The notes below the pieces were generated by a model. It saw nothing but the letters and a program-made list of their open reading frames with translations, ran no database searches and had not been told where the DNA came from. The translations under genes and the position numbers were made by a program. A stretch of 64,000 nt of DNA from Mycobacterium sp. IS-1264 (GTDB lineage Bacteria; Actinomycetota; Actinomycetes; Mycobacteriales; Mycobacteriaceae): assembly GCF_001954195.1 (NCBI RefSeq), contig NZ_MBES01000074.1:186001-250000 (forward strand), given 5' to 3'. Below, piece by piece: positions 32,657 through 40,519 of this stretch. Within the stretch, counting starts at the first letter, position 1. Each line of letters starts with the position of its first letter.

Positions 32657-33439
32657 GTGCTGCTCTCCCATGTGCTGTTGATCGCCCTGGCCGGGTTTGG
32701 CGCCGGTGCCATCAATGCGCTCGTCGGGTCGGGCACGCTGATCACGTTCCCGACGCTCGTCGCCCTCGGCTATCCGCCGGTGACGTCCACCATGTCGAAC
32801 GCGGTCGGTTTGGTGGCGGGCAGCGTGTCGGGCACTTGGGGTTATCGCGCCGAGCTGCGCGGCCAGTGGGATCGGCTGGCCTGGCAGATCCCGGCATCGC
32901 TGTCGGGCGCGATGGTGGGTGCCTTCCTGCTCCTGCACCTGCCCCCGACGGTGTTCGCCCGGGTCGTGCCGGTGCTGCTGGTGCTGGCCCTGATCCTGGT
33001 GGTGATCGGGCCGCGAATCCAGTCGTGGGCGCGCCGGCGCGCCGAGGAAGAGGGGCGCTCGGCCGAGCACATCACGCCGACGCGAAAGGCGGTGCTGGTG
33101 CTCGCCACCTTCGGCATCGGCGTCTACGGCGGCTATTTCACTGCGGCGCAGGGCATCCTGCTGGTCGGCGTGATGGGCGCGCTGCTGCCGGAGTCGGTGC
33201 AGCGGATGAATGCGGCCAAGAACCTCTTGACGCTGGTGGTGAATGTTGTTGCTGCGGTGAGCTATACGCTGGTAGCCTTCGATCGCATCAGCTGGCCGGT
33301 CGCCGGGATCATTGCGGCGGGCTCGCTGATCGGAGGATTCCTCGGCGCGCGCTACGGGCGTCGGCTGTCGCCAAATGCGTTGCGCTCCACCATCGTCGTG
33401 GTCGGCCTCATCGGGCTGTATCGGCTGCTGACGGTATAG
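32657..33439 (+). CDS. TSUP-family (TauE/SafE-like) membrane transporter
   Basis: 260 residues from GTG 32657 with about eight hydrophobic segments. The family motif GFGAGAINALVGSGTLITFPTLVALG opens the first half; its counterpart FGIGVYGGYFTAAQGILLVGVMG opens the second, typical for sulfite/sulfonate or organic-acid exporters. Substrate unknown. It follows the catalase gene by 21 bp and is convergent with the YbdK-type gene. Confidence 0.9.
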   Translation: MLLSHVLLIALAGFGAGAINALVGSGTLITFPTLVALGYPPVTSTMSNAVGLVAGSVSGTWGYRAELRGQWDRLAWQIPASLSGAMVGAFLLLHLPPTVFARVVPVLLVLALILVVIGPRIQSWARRRAEEEGRSAEHITPTRKAVLVLATFGIGVYGGYFTAAQGILLVGVMGALLPESVQRMNAAKNLLTLVVNVVAAVSYTLVAFDRISWPVAGIIAAGSLIGGFLGARYGRRLSPNALRSTIVVVGLIGLYRLLTV

Positions 33440-33448
33440 CAGTGTCGG

Positions 33449-34555
33449 TCAACTCAGCGTGGCGTCCGCGGCTGCCGCGATGACGTCCATCACCTCGCGG
33501 CGTTTTCGCCAAGCCCGCAACTGCCGTATCGCCCCGTTGCCCTGCGCGGCGATACGGTCGAGTTCCGTTGTGACGCGGTCGTATTCACCGAGCGCGTCCA
33601 GCGCGGGGCGCAACCGTTGCACCAGGGTATGCAGCTGTTCACGGGCCGGCACCGCCCCGCGGCCGCCGACCAGATCGAGCGCATGGCCCGCCAATCCGTC
33701 GTGGGCGGCCTTCCAATACGCCGCCCGCAGTGCCGCGGGTTGCAGGCGCCCGACGTCGTCGCCGCGGCCGCGCGCGGCCAGCGCCGTCATCACCGCGGCC
33801 CGGATCAGGGTGGCGAGCAGCACGGTCTCGGCGACGGTCGCCGGCACGTCGGCCACCCGGACCTCGATGGTCGGGAAGTTCTCCGACGGGCGCACGTCCC
33901 AATAGATCATCTTGCGATCGAGGATCACGCCGCTGTCGATCAGCATCGCCACGGTGCGGTCGTAATCCTCGGGCGCCGGGAAGAACGGCGGCGGCCCGGC
34001 GACGGGCCAGCGTCGCCACAGGACGCTGCGCCAGCTCGCGTAGCCGCTGTCGGCGTTGCGATACAGCGCGGAATTCGCCGACAACGCCAGCAGCGACGGA
34101 AGCCACGGCCGCAGCCAGTTGCTGACGTGGATGGCCGCCGCCCGGTCGGGCACCTCCACGTGGACGTGGCATCCGCAGATCCCCTGCTCGTGGGCGATCA
34201 TGCCGAACTGCTCGCCGATTCGCCGGTATCGCTCGGTGTCCGTGACGGGAAACTCGTGCGGCGTGGCCGGCGGCAGCCCCAAGGCCAGCAGCCGAACCCC
34301 GGCGGCCTCGGCGGCCTGCGCCGCGGTGCGCCGCAGCCGGATGAGTTCCTCGCCGAGTTCCGCGCTGCCGCTCACCACGCTGGAGGTCGTTTCGACCTGG
34401 CAGCTGCTCAGCTCGAGCTGCAGTGTGACGCCGCGGCGCTCGGCTTCGTCCGCCACCGCGGTGTTGCGCGGCGCGGGCTCGCCGGTGCGCGGGTCGACGA
34501 GGAGGAATTCCTCCTCAACACCGAAGGTGGGCCGGAAACTGGGAAGATCGCTCAT
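33449..34555 (-). CDS. Carboxylate-amine ligase, YbdK/GCS2 family
   Basis: 368 residues. The fold of glutamate-cysteine ligase type 2 is plain: FGVEEEFLLVDPRTGE at residues 11-26, LELSSCQVETTS, CGCHVHVEVPD, and YWDVRPSENFPTIEVRVADVPAT. These carry the metal- and ATP-binding Glu and His residues. YbdK-type enzymes have weak gamma-glutamyl-cysteine activity; the true substrate is not established. It resembles Rv0433 in length. No neighbour reveals its partner. Confidence 0.9.
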   Translation of the reverse strand: MSDLPSFRPTFGVEEEFLLVDPRTGEPAPRNTAVADEAERRGVTLQLELSSCQVETTSSVVSGSAELGEELIRLRRTAAQAAEAAGVRLLALGLPPATPHEFPVTDTERYRRIGEQFGMIAHEQGICGCHVHVEVPDRAAAIHVSNWLRPWLPSLLALSANSALYRNADSGYASWRSVLWRRWPVAGPPPFFPAPEDYDRTVAMLIDSGVILDRKMIYWDVRPSENFPTIEVRVADVPATVAETVLLATLIRAAVMTALAARGRGDDVGRLQPAALRAAYWKAAHDGLAGHALDLVGGRGAVPAREQLHTLVQRLRPALDALGEYDRVTTELDRIAAQGNGAIRQLRAWRKRREVMDVIAAAADATLS

Positions 34556-34615
34556 CCAGCCTCCGAGGCCGAGAAGGAAAGCGACTGTGGCCCAACGTCT
34601 TTGGCGGAAGCCAGC

Positions 34616-35053
34616 TCACCAGCGAGCGGGCATCGACAGCGCGGAGTCCGTCGTCGGATAGATGGGCAGCAGGCCGCCGAGCCCGCACGCGTCGATGACT
34701 CGGGCGACGACGGGCTGGCGGCTGACCACGCGTAGTTCGATGCCACGGCGATGACATTGTTGCGCCTGATCGGCGAGCACCGCGAACGCGCAGCAGGCCA
34801 TGAAGTCGAGGCCGGTGACGTCGACCACGAGGGGGCCGGGCGGGGTTGCGACGTTGGCCGCCTCGGTGACCAGGTGGCGCCAGGCGTGCTCGTTGCAGGC
34901 GTCGATCTCGCCGCCGGCGTTGATCAGCACCGCGCCTTCGCACCGATCGGTGGTCGCCCGCAGCCTGCTGTGGGGGTCGCCCAGCTCGTAGACCAGCCGG
35001 GTGCTGAGCATCAGATGGGGCCGCGATATCGGTTCTGAAATGACCGGACTCAT
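34616..35053 (-). CDS. STAS-domain protein, Cys in place of the phospho-Ser (Rv2638-like)
   Basis: 145 residues from ATG 35053, with GGAAGGGAG as ribosome site. The STAS fold of anti-anti-sigma factors is seen from GAVLINAGGEIDACNE to LRVVSRQPVVARVIDACGL. In RsbV-like proteins the loop after strand 3 reads FIDSSGL; here it is FMACCAF, so the Asp and phosphorylatable Ser are Ala and Cys. It is therefore probably not controlled by a serine kinase in the usual way. Position near dedA matches Rv2638. Divergent from the TetR gene. Confidence 0.88.
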   Translation of the reverse strand: MSPVISEPISRPHLMLSTRLVYELGDPHSRLRATTDRCEGAVLINAGGEIDACNEHAWRHLVTEAANVATPPGPLVVDVTGLDFMACCAFAVLADQAQQCHRRGIELRVVSRQPVVARVIDACGLGGLLPIYPTTDSALSMPARW

Positions 35054-35106
35054 GATGGACTCCCTTCCACCGGCGCTTGGCGCCGGGATGGATGCCCGTC
35101 CTGCAC

Positions 35107-35170
35107 GTCTGAAGACAGACTTTCGCGGATCGCGAATCTCATTTGTATAACGAGACAGGCCGGTCTGTCT
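35107..35170. promoter_or_regulatory. Cluster of palindromes between STAS and TetR genes
   Basis: Three dyads in 64 bp: GTCTG-AAGA-CAGAC at 35107-35120, TTCGCG-GAT-CGCGAA at 35122-35136, and AGACAG-GCCGGT-CTGTCT at 35153-35170. The first and third share the CAGAC/GTCTG half-site, as expected for sites of one TetR dimer; the third is nearest to the TetR start. Confidence 0.75.
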
Positions 35171-35204
35171 ACTGGCTGGCCTTAAGAGTATGGTGAGGCG
35201 GGTC

Positions 35205-35816
35205 ATGACAACGCCTGATGTCGCGACGCCAGCCACCCCGCCTCGTGAACGCATCGTGAACGCCGCATACGAGCTGTTCAGCAGGCGGGGCATTCGCGCG
35301 GTCGGCACCGATCAGGTGATCGAGCGGGCCGGTGTGGCCAAGGCGACGCTGTACCGGCATTTCGCGACCAAGGACGATCTCGTGTTGGCCGTGTTGCAGC
35401 GCCGCGAGGAGGTCTGGACGCACGGTTTGATCGAGGCGCAGTCACGCGAGCGCGGCACCACGCCGGAGGAACAGCTGCTGGCGATCTTCGACGTCATGCA
35501 TGACTGGTTTCAACTTCGCGACGGCTATGAGGGCTGCTCGTTCATCAACGTGTTGCTCGAGTTGGGAGCGGATCACCCGGCCGGGCAGGCCAGCGTCGCG
35601 CACATCGACAACGTCCGCGACATCGTCCGCCAGCGCGCCGTGGCCGCGGGCCTGTCCGACATCGAGGACTTCGCCTGGTCCTGGCACATCCTGATGAAGG
35701 GCGCCATCATTCTCGCGGCGGTGGGCGATCCCAATGCCGCCCTGCGCGCCCAGAAGATGGCCCGCACCCTGATCGATCAGCACCGCACGCCGACGGAGGA
35801 TGAGGGGGTCGGCTAG
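35205..35816 (+). CDS. TetR-family regulator
   Basis: 203 residues from ATG 35205 (GAGG ribosome site); an ATG at 35190 is also in frame. The HTH is clear: IVNAAYELFSRRGIRAVGTDQVIERAGVAKATLYRHFATKDDL (residues about 19-60, key YRHF). The ligand-binding part has FQLRDGYEGCSFINVLLEL, common in a large actinobacterial subgroup of unknown ligand. Probably autoregulates via the AGACAG dyad. It separates STAS from dedA, which are neighbours in M. tuberculosis. Confidence 0.92.
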   Translation: MTTPDVATPATPPRERIVNAAYELFSRRGIRAVGTDQVIERAGVAKATLYRHFATKDDLVLAVLQRREEVWTHGLIEAQSRERGTTPEEQLLAIFDVMHDWFQLRDGYEGCSFINVLLELGADHPAGQASVAHIDNVRDIVRQRAVAAGLSDIEDFAWSWHILMKGAIILAAVGDPNAALRAQKMARTLIDQHRTPTEDEGVG

Positions 35817-35823
35817 CCCGACA

Positions 35824-36489
35824 TCAAGCAGCGTCGACGGCCGTCGTGCCGGTCTTGCGTTCGTGCTCGGCTTCGAGTTCGGCGATCGCGCGGGATGTGC
35901 GCTCCCGCAACAGGATCGCCGCGACGCCGCCGGCAACCACGGCGACGACAAGCGCGATCCAGGAGAACCGTTCCAGCCACCGTTCGGCGGCCATTCCGGC
36001 GAAATAGACCAGGGCGGTGGTGCCGCCGGCCCAGCAGATGCCGCCGGAGACGTTGGCCGCGAGGAAGCGGGGGTAAGGCATCTTCAGCGCGCCGGCCAGC
36101 GGCCCGGCGAAGATTCGCAGCAGCGCGATGAAGCGGCCGAAGAACACCGCCCGAACTCCCCAGCGGTTGAACAACTTTTCGGCGAGCGCCACGTGCCCGG
36201 GGCCGAAGTGTTTGGGAAAACGCCGGCCGAGCTTGTCGAACAGCGGCAGGCCAAACCGGCGCCCGATGCTGTAGCCGATCGAGTCGCCGACGACCGCGCC
36301 GATGACGGCGGCCGCGCCGACGCCCATCGGGTTGACGGCGAGGTCGTGATGCGAGGACATCAGGGCGGCGCTCACTAGCACGATCTCGCCGGGAAGGGGC
36401 ACGCCCAGGCTCTCGATCCCGACCACACCGCCGACCACGAGGTAGACCGCGAGCGGCGGGATCGACTGCAGCAAAGCCTGAACATTCAT
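35824..36489 (-). CDS. dedA: DedA-family membrane protein
   Basis: 221 residues with five or six hydrophobic segments. DedA features: GVESLGVPLPGEIVLVSAALMS near residue 22 and the F/Y-x-x-x-R core GVRAVFFGRFIALLRIFAGPLAGALKMPY near residue 115 with its conserved Arg. DedA proteins act as lipid-carrier flippases or in membrane homeostasis. The start overlaps the SGNH gene stop (ATGA), so here dedA is the last gene of the YcaO/TfuA transcript. Confidence 0.93.
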   Translation of the reverse strand: MNVQALLQSIPPLAVYLVVGGVVGIESLGVPLPGEIVLVSAALMSSHHDLAVNPMGVGAAAVIGAVVGDSIGYSIGRRFGLPLFDKLGRRFPKHFGPGHVALAEKLFNRWGVRAVFFGRFIALLRIFAGPLAGALKMPYPRFLAANVSGGICWAGGTTALVYFAGMAAERWLERFSWIALVVAVVAGGVAAILLRERTSRAIAELEAEHERKTGTTAVDAA

Positions 36490-37316
36490 GGGTCAAGGAT
36501 GCCTGACGGGCGCTCGATCCGCGCCGCAATGCCCTCCGCGCGGACCGGTTCCAGGCGCGGACGCTTCGGCACCCGCCCGTCGGCCGACGACAGACCGCGC
36601 ATGCGGCGCCAAATCCAGGGGAAGAAACTGTCCTGCGCCCAGCGCAGGTGGCCGTAGGCGCCGGCGGTGAACGAGCGCGTGGGGTTGAGGCTGGCCGCGG
36701 CCCAGTCATGATTGCTGTCGGGCAGCCCGAGGGCTTCGGCCGCTGCGGCGGCAAACAGGATGTGCCCGTGGGTGGACGCGTGCACGCGGTCGATGCTCCA
36801 GGTCTGCAGGTCGCGCATCGACGGCGCGCTGTACAGGTCGACGAGCCTGAATCCGTAGCGGTCGGCGGCGACGCGGATCGCGGTATTGATGCGGGCGAGC
36901 CGCGGGCCCACCACCCGGCCGAGGGGGAGGAACTGCGCGACGTTCGGGAAGGTCGTCGTCACCACCGTCGCCCCCGACTCGGCGAGCGCGGCGTAGACGT
37001 GGTCGAGGTCGGCGAGGGCGCGGCCGAAGGATCGTCCGGGCTGGATGACGTCGTTCATCCCGGCGCAGACGGTGATCAGATCCGGCCGCATCGCCAGTGC
37101 CTCCGGGACCTGCTCGCGGAGGACGTCGGCCACCAGCTTGCCGCGGATCGCGAGGTTGGCGTACTGCAGACCCGGATAGAGCGAATCGAGCATGGCCGCG
37201 AGCCGGTCGGCGAATCCCAGGACGCCGACGGTGTCGTCGCCGTCCCACAAGCCCTCGGTCTGGCTGTCCCCGATGGCGACGTAGCGGCTGTAGCCGGTCG
37301 GATTGACCTCGCGCAC
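36486..37316 (-). CDS. SGNH/GDSL hydrolase
   Basis: 276 residues from GTG 37316; the start is placed 10 bp after the TfuA stop, though the frame is open further. Catalytic blocks are intact: GDSQTEG (block I Ser), the Gly in IRGK, GMNDV (block III Asn), and DRVHAS (Asp and His, block V). No signal peptide, so it is cytoplasmic. It could remove an ester or acyl group. It is coupled with dedA and follows tfuA, placing it in the RiPP operon. Confidence 0.9.
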   Translation of the reverse strand: MREVNPTGYSRYVAIGDSQTEGLWDGDDTVGVLGFADRLAAMLDSLYPGLQYANLAIRGKLVADVLREQVPEALAMRPDLITVCAGMNDVIQPGRSFGRALADLDHVYAALAESGATVVTTTFPNVAQFLPLGRVVGPRLARINTAIRVAADRYGFRLVDLYSAPSMRDLQTWSIDRVHASTHGHILFAAAAAEALGLPDSNHDWAAASLNPTRSFTAGAYGHLRWAQDSFFPWIWRRMRGLSSADGRVPKRPRLEPVRAEGIAARIERPSGILDP

Positions 37317-37326
37317 GAAGCCGAGA

Positions 37327-38820
37327 CTAACGGCTACCCACCATCGTCGCGTGGCCCCGACCGAGGGTGCCGACTTCGAAGGTCGGCAGCTGGTCATCGG
37401 CCGCTGCCACGGCAAATAGCGAACCGGCCGCGTAGAAGGCGTCCTCGGTCATCAGCCCACGCCGGGCCAGCGCTACGCGGTCCACCGGGGTGCCCCACCG
37501 GGCGCCGAAGAGGTTCTTCAGCTGTGTCGGATCCGGCCGGTGAAGGTTCAAGTGCGGCTTCTGGAGTGCCAATTCGTCACGCCTGGCCACCGCCCGCGCG
37601 GCCAGCTCGCGCCATTCGGACTGCCTCGGATCATCGCGCAGCAGATCGAGGAAGTGCTGGATGGCCGGCAGCGAGCGGCTGAAAAACAGCGTGCGCGTGA
37701 CGATCCGGGCCGATATCGCGATCGGATCGGCACCCATCGTTTCCCGCTCCTCGGCGGTGAGCCATTGCTCGCTGACCGTTTCGGGAAAGCCCGACTCGTC
37801 GATGATGCCCGCGGCCAGCGCGTAGCGGTGCGCCACGGTCTGCAGGGCCGCCAGCTTTTGTTCGTCGGTGTCGCATGACGCACCGGCGGTCACCTCGGTG
37901 ACGGCCGCAGCGGCACGCTCCTTCACGCTGCCGGGCTCGCCGGGATGCTCCGACGTCCAGTACCAGGCGGCGACCTGCTCGAGCGCGGGGAGATACGCCC
38001 AGTGGTCAGTCGCGCACACGCTCAGCAGCGACAGCACCTCGTCATCGCGAATATGCACGATCGACTCGTCGCCGTTTTCGGCCGCTACGGCGACAGCCGT
38101 CGGCGGTGCCCAACGCTGCCGCCACCGGTGCGACCACACCGTTGGAGGCGGGCCCGGCGCGGCGGTACCGCCACCGGGCCCACGGGCAATCTCGCGCAGC
38201 GCGAGCAGCGCATCGGCATGTTTGACGTCGACCCGCATCGACCGCAGCCGCTTGGCCAGCTCTCGGCTTTCCGGGACGTGCAAGGCGTCCAGCAGCCGGT
38301 TCCAGGTGCGCATGGTGAAAGGTGTGCGGCGCGCTTCGTCGATGAGTCGATCGGACAACGATGCGGCTACCACTCCGGATTCGACTGCGGCCCTGAGGGT
38401 TTGACGGATGTTGACCAGGGCATCGACAAAGACCGGGTATCCGTCCTCGGGATGGCCGTGCACCATGCCTACCTCGTCGTCGGCCTCCAGCCAGCCATCC
38501 CGGTAGCCCTCGAAGACCCAGCCGTAGCCTTCCATGCCGAATTCGTGCAGTTCCGCCGCGCGCAACGCACCCATGCTGGACGAGCCGACAACCCGCACGC
38601 CGTCGTCGATCAGGGTGAGGAGTTCTTTGTGGCGGACGGAGGCCGACTGAAAGAAAAGCCCGTCGACGATCAGCAGCGTATCGCCTGGCCGCAACCCGTA
38701 CCCGAGAGCATGTCCGAACGAAATCGGTTCCACCACTTCAGCTTTGGGCACCACGGTCCGGATGTCGTCGACGCCGATGGTGGGTCCGGCTGTCACGACG
38801 ATGCGCGCGGAAGTTGTCAT
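37327..38820 (-). CDS. TfuA-like protein, partner of YcaO
   Basis: 497 residues from ATG 38820, which overlaps the ycaO stop (ATGA). The N-terminal 200 residues form the TfuA domain: IVVTAGPTIGVDDIR, FGHALGYGLRPGDTLLIVDGLFF, and VVGSSSMGALRAAELHEFGMEGYG with its S-S-M-G-A-L-R-A-A-E signature. TfuA proteins help YcaO install thioamides, probably by delivering sulfide. The remaining 300 residues are a helical extension with no motif I know; it is longer than the usual TfuA protein (around 200-470). Upstream residues in the open frame are shadow. Confidence 0.93.
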   Translation of the reverse strand: MTTSARIVVTAGPTIGVDDIRTVVPKAEVVEPISFGHALGYGLRPGDTLLIVDGLFFQSASVRHKELLTLIDDGVRVVGSSSMGALRAAELHEFGMEGYGWVFEGYRDGWLEADDEVGMVHGHPEDGYPVFVDALVNIRQTLRAAVESGVVAASLSDRLIDEARRTPFTMRTWNRLLDALHVPESRELAKRLRSMRVDVKHADALLALREIARGPGGGTAAPGPPPTVWSHRWRQRWAPPTAVAVAAENGDESIVHIRDDEVLSLLSVCATDHWAYLPALEQVAAWYWTSEHPGEPGSVKERAAAAVTEVTAGASCDTDEQKLAALQTVAHRYALAAGIIDESGFPETVSEQWLTAEERETMGADPIAISARIVTRTLFFSRSLPAIQHFLDLLRDDPRQSEWRELAARAVARRDELALQKPHLNLHRPDPTQLKNLFGARWGTPVDRVALARRGLMTEDAFYAAGSLFAVAAADDQLPTFEVGTLGRGHATMVGSR

Positions 38821-40106
38821 GCCGGGGCCTGCAGCGGGGTCCGCATCGGCGAGACGATCGATGCCATTAGGCCGGGGGCGATGACCTTGACGACGGGGAC
38901 GCATCCGCCGGGGAAGTCGCACACCACGGCCAGCGGCTCGGTGCCCGACCGGGTGGCAACCGCGGTGGCTGCCGACGCCGTCAGCTCGGCCAGCGAGTCG
39001 GTGCCCTCGATCTGCCACGGCCTCGGTTCCGCGGTGGGCATCGACCGCATGGACCGTGCCGCGGCGCCGTAGGTGTGCAGGCGGGCAAAGCGTTGGTAGA
39101 TGGCCGCGGGCAGATCTTCGCGCGCTCCGCTGATGGCGGTCAGCCGGGATTGCGCGGCTTCGGTGATCGCCCGCGACAATGCCACGTTTGGGTCGTGATG
39201 CAGCCCGCTGCCGCTGAACGGCACCTCCACCGCCGGCGACGTCAGCTCCGCTGCGAAGCAGAAGAAACCGTCCCAGGTGTCGAGCCGGGCGATCTGCAGT
39301 TCGCTGCCCGCCTGGTGAACCTTTTCGACCAATGGGGCGCAGTCGGAGGCGGCCACGTCGTCGAGCGGCACGTGGAACAACGTCGACCCCGGTTCGGCGG
39401 TGGCAAGGCTATGCCGTTCCATAACCTCGTACAAAGCGTGCAGGGTCGCCTCGTCGTAACTATTGCCCGAAGCCAATCCTGTGGTGTCCATCGCGAACAT
39501 CGGCGGTCCCCAGGAGTCGGTGACCGCCACGTTCACCAGGACGGCTAACCACGGCACCCAGGTCTGGCGGCGGGTTAGCAACGTCGTTGCGATCATCCAA
39601 TCGAGCTTGACGCCGGGATGGTAGAGGCTACCCCAGGGACGGTTGAGGTCGGCGGGATCGTAGGTCAGCTCGGCGGCGAGATTTGTTGTGGGCGTGCGTA
39701 ATAGGTCTGGCTTGACGTTCTCGACGTGCCAGTTCTCCAACGACTCCATGACCGCGGAGACCTGCGCGGCGCGATAGGTGGTGGCCTTGCCCTGGCTTAC
39801 CGTCAACGTCAGCGAGGCCGGTCGCACCGCCTGCACGGTCGGAATTCCGATGTCGTCGAGCCAGGTGAGGTCGGCTACGCGGGTGATGCCGGCGGGTGCC
39901 AGCAGAGGTTGGACGGCAGACCAAGTTTGATCGGGGGAGATGATGCGGTGGGTGCCCGAGCGGTAGGCGATTCTCGCTGAATCGGGGTGGCCTAAAACGC
40001 GAGCCGGCCAGTGCGACCAATCCGGGCCGGCCAAATCCTGGGCCGATTTGGCCGATTGGGCCGATCGGTGAATGTCGTGAGTGTCGAATCCCGACAATTC
40101 CGACAT
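38817..40106 (-). CDS. YcaO-domain cyclodehydratase/thioamidase
   Basis: 429 residues from ATG 40106 with GAGG upstream. ATP-binding motifs of YcaO are in order: S117-x3-E121-x2-E124 (SAVMESLENWH), E227 and E230 in ALYEVMERHS, and AITEAAQSRL near residue 310. YcaO enzymes activate a peptide amide with ATP; with TfuA the product is usually a thioamide, as in thioviridamide-type peptides and in methyl-CoM reductase. The C-terminus lacks the PxPxP tail of azoline-forming YcaO. The peptide gene upstream is separated by a hairpin. Confidence 0.95.
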   Translation of the reverse strand: MSELSGFDTHDIHRSAQSAKSAQDLAGPDWSHWPARVLGHPDSARIAYRSGTHRIISPDQTWSAVQPLLAPAGITRVADLTWLDDIGIPTVQAVRPASLTLTVSQGKATTYRAAQVSAVMESLENWHVENVKPDLLRTPTTNLAAELTYDPADLNRPWGSLYHPGVKLDWMIATTLLTRRQTWVPWLAVLVNVAVTDSWGPPMFAMDTTGLASGNSYDEATLHALYEVMERHSLATAEPGSTLFHVPLDDVAASDCAPLVEKVHQAGSELQIARLDTWDGFFCFAAELTSPAVEVPFSGSGLHHDPNVALSRAITEAAQSRLTAISGAREDLPAAIYQRFARLHTYGAAARSMRSMPTAEPRPWQIEGTDSLAELTASAATAVATRSGTEPLAVVCDFPGGCVPVVKVIAPGLMASIVSPMRTPLQAPA

Positions 40107-40152
40107 AGCCTCACGGTACTTAGTCGGCGCGCCGGGAGTGAGCGTTTTGATA

Positions 40153-40200
40153 ATGGCGGGAGTCCTATCTCGTCAGGGCGTGAGACGAGACTCCCGCCAT
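40153..40200. terminator. Hairpin between the peptide gene and ycaO (attenuator type)
   Basis: Outer arms ATGGCGGGAGT and complement (11 bp) plus inner arms CTCGTC/GACGAG; a 5-nt bulge sits on one side. It lies 6 bp after the peptide stop and 46 bp before the ycaO start. In RiPP operons such a partial terminator gives more precursor than enzyme. Confidence 0.75.
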
Positions 40201-40206
40201 GTTTCC

Positions 40207-40287
40207 TCAGGCGACCGCCTCGTCGGCGTGGAAGGCAGGAGCCGTGAACGCGGTCTCGGTCTCGCAAAAGAGAAGCTCGTGGGACAT
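40207..40287 (-). CDS. Candidate RiPP precursor peptide, 26 residues
   Basis: ATG 40287, TGA 40207-40209. The peptide begins MSHELLFCETETAFTAP and continues AFHADEAVA. It is acidic, with one Cys at position 8, and Thr/Glu-rich around it. The Shine-Dalgarno is nearly perfect (GGAGGTGATC, 7 bp from ATG) and is preceded by a second AGGAGG. It is the first gene before ycaO-tfuA, with a hairpin between. It has no secretion signal. I infer that it is the YcaO substrate; a Cys-, Phe- or Ala-containing core near the middle is likely modified. Longer in-frame start at 40449 is not credible. Confidence 0.8.
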   Translation of the reverse strand: MSHELLFCETETAFTAPAFHADEAVA

Positions 40288-40290
40288 ATG

Positions 40291-40306
40291 ATCACCTCCC
40301 TCCTTT
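40291..40306 (-). promoter_or_regulatory. Near-ideal, doubled Shine-Dalgarno of the peptide gene
   Basis: Minus strand reads AAAGGAGGGAGGTGAT just before the peptide ATG. GGAGGTGATC is an exact complement of the 16S rRNA 3' end (GATCACCTCC), at 7 bp spacing. No other gene in this window has one this strong. Confidence 0.85.
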
Positions 40307-40403
40307 CGTATGCCAGTGGCGCGTCTCAGCAAGTTTTTCGGTTTCCGGGCCTCAGCGGTATCCGACGATCGGCTAGTGCACGGGGTAATTTCGACTACGC
40401 CGT

Positions 40404-40427
40404 TTGGGGGACAGGGCTGTCCCCCAA
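40404..40427. promoter_or_regulatory. 24-bp perfect dyad in the peptide/NRPS divergent promoter
   Basis: TTGGGGGACA-GGGC-TGTCCCCCAA. It lies 116 bp from the peptide start and 92 bp from the NRPS start. It may be an operator that ties the two transcripts together, or a hairpin in the leader of one. Confidence 0.65.
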
Positions 40428-40519
40428 TCGGGATAGGAGTCCGCGGCAATTCGCGCGAGGTGCATGGTCGATATCATTCGCGTGACACACTGCCCGAGTG
40501 TCGAGCCAAGGGACGACGT

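Noticed and set aside
40310..40519. 70-codon N-terminal extension of the NRPS
   Set aside because: Runs through the divergent promoter and dyad; GTG 40520 has a ribosome site and starts directly at the C domain.
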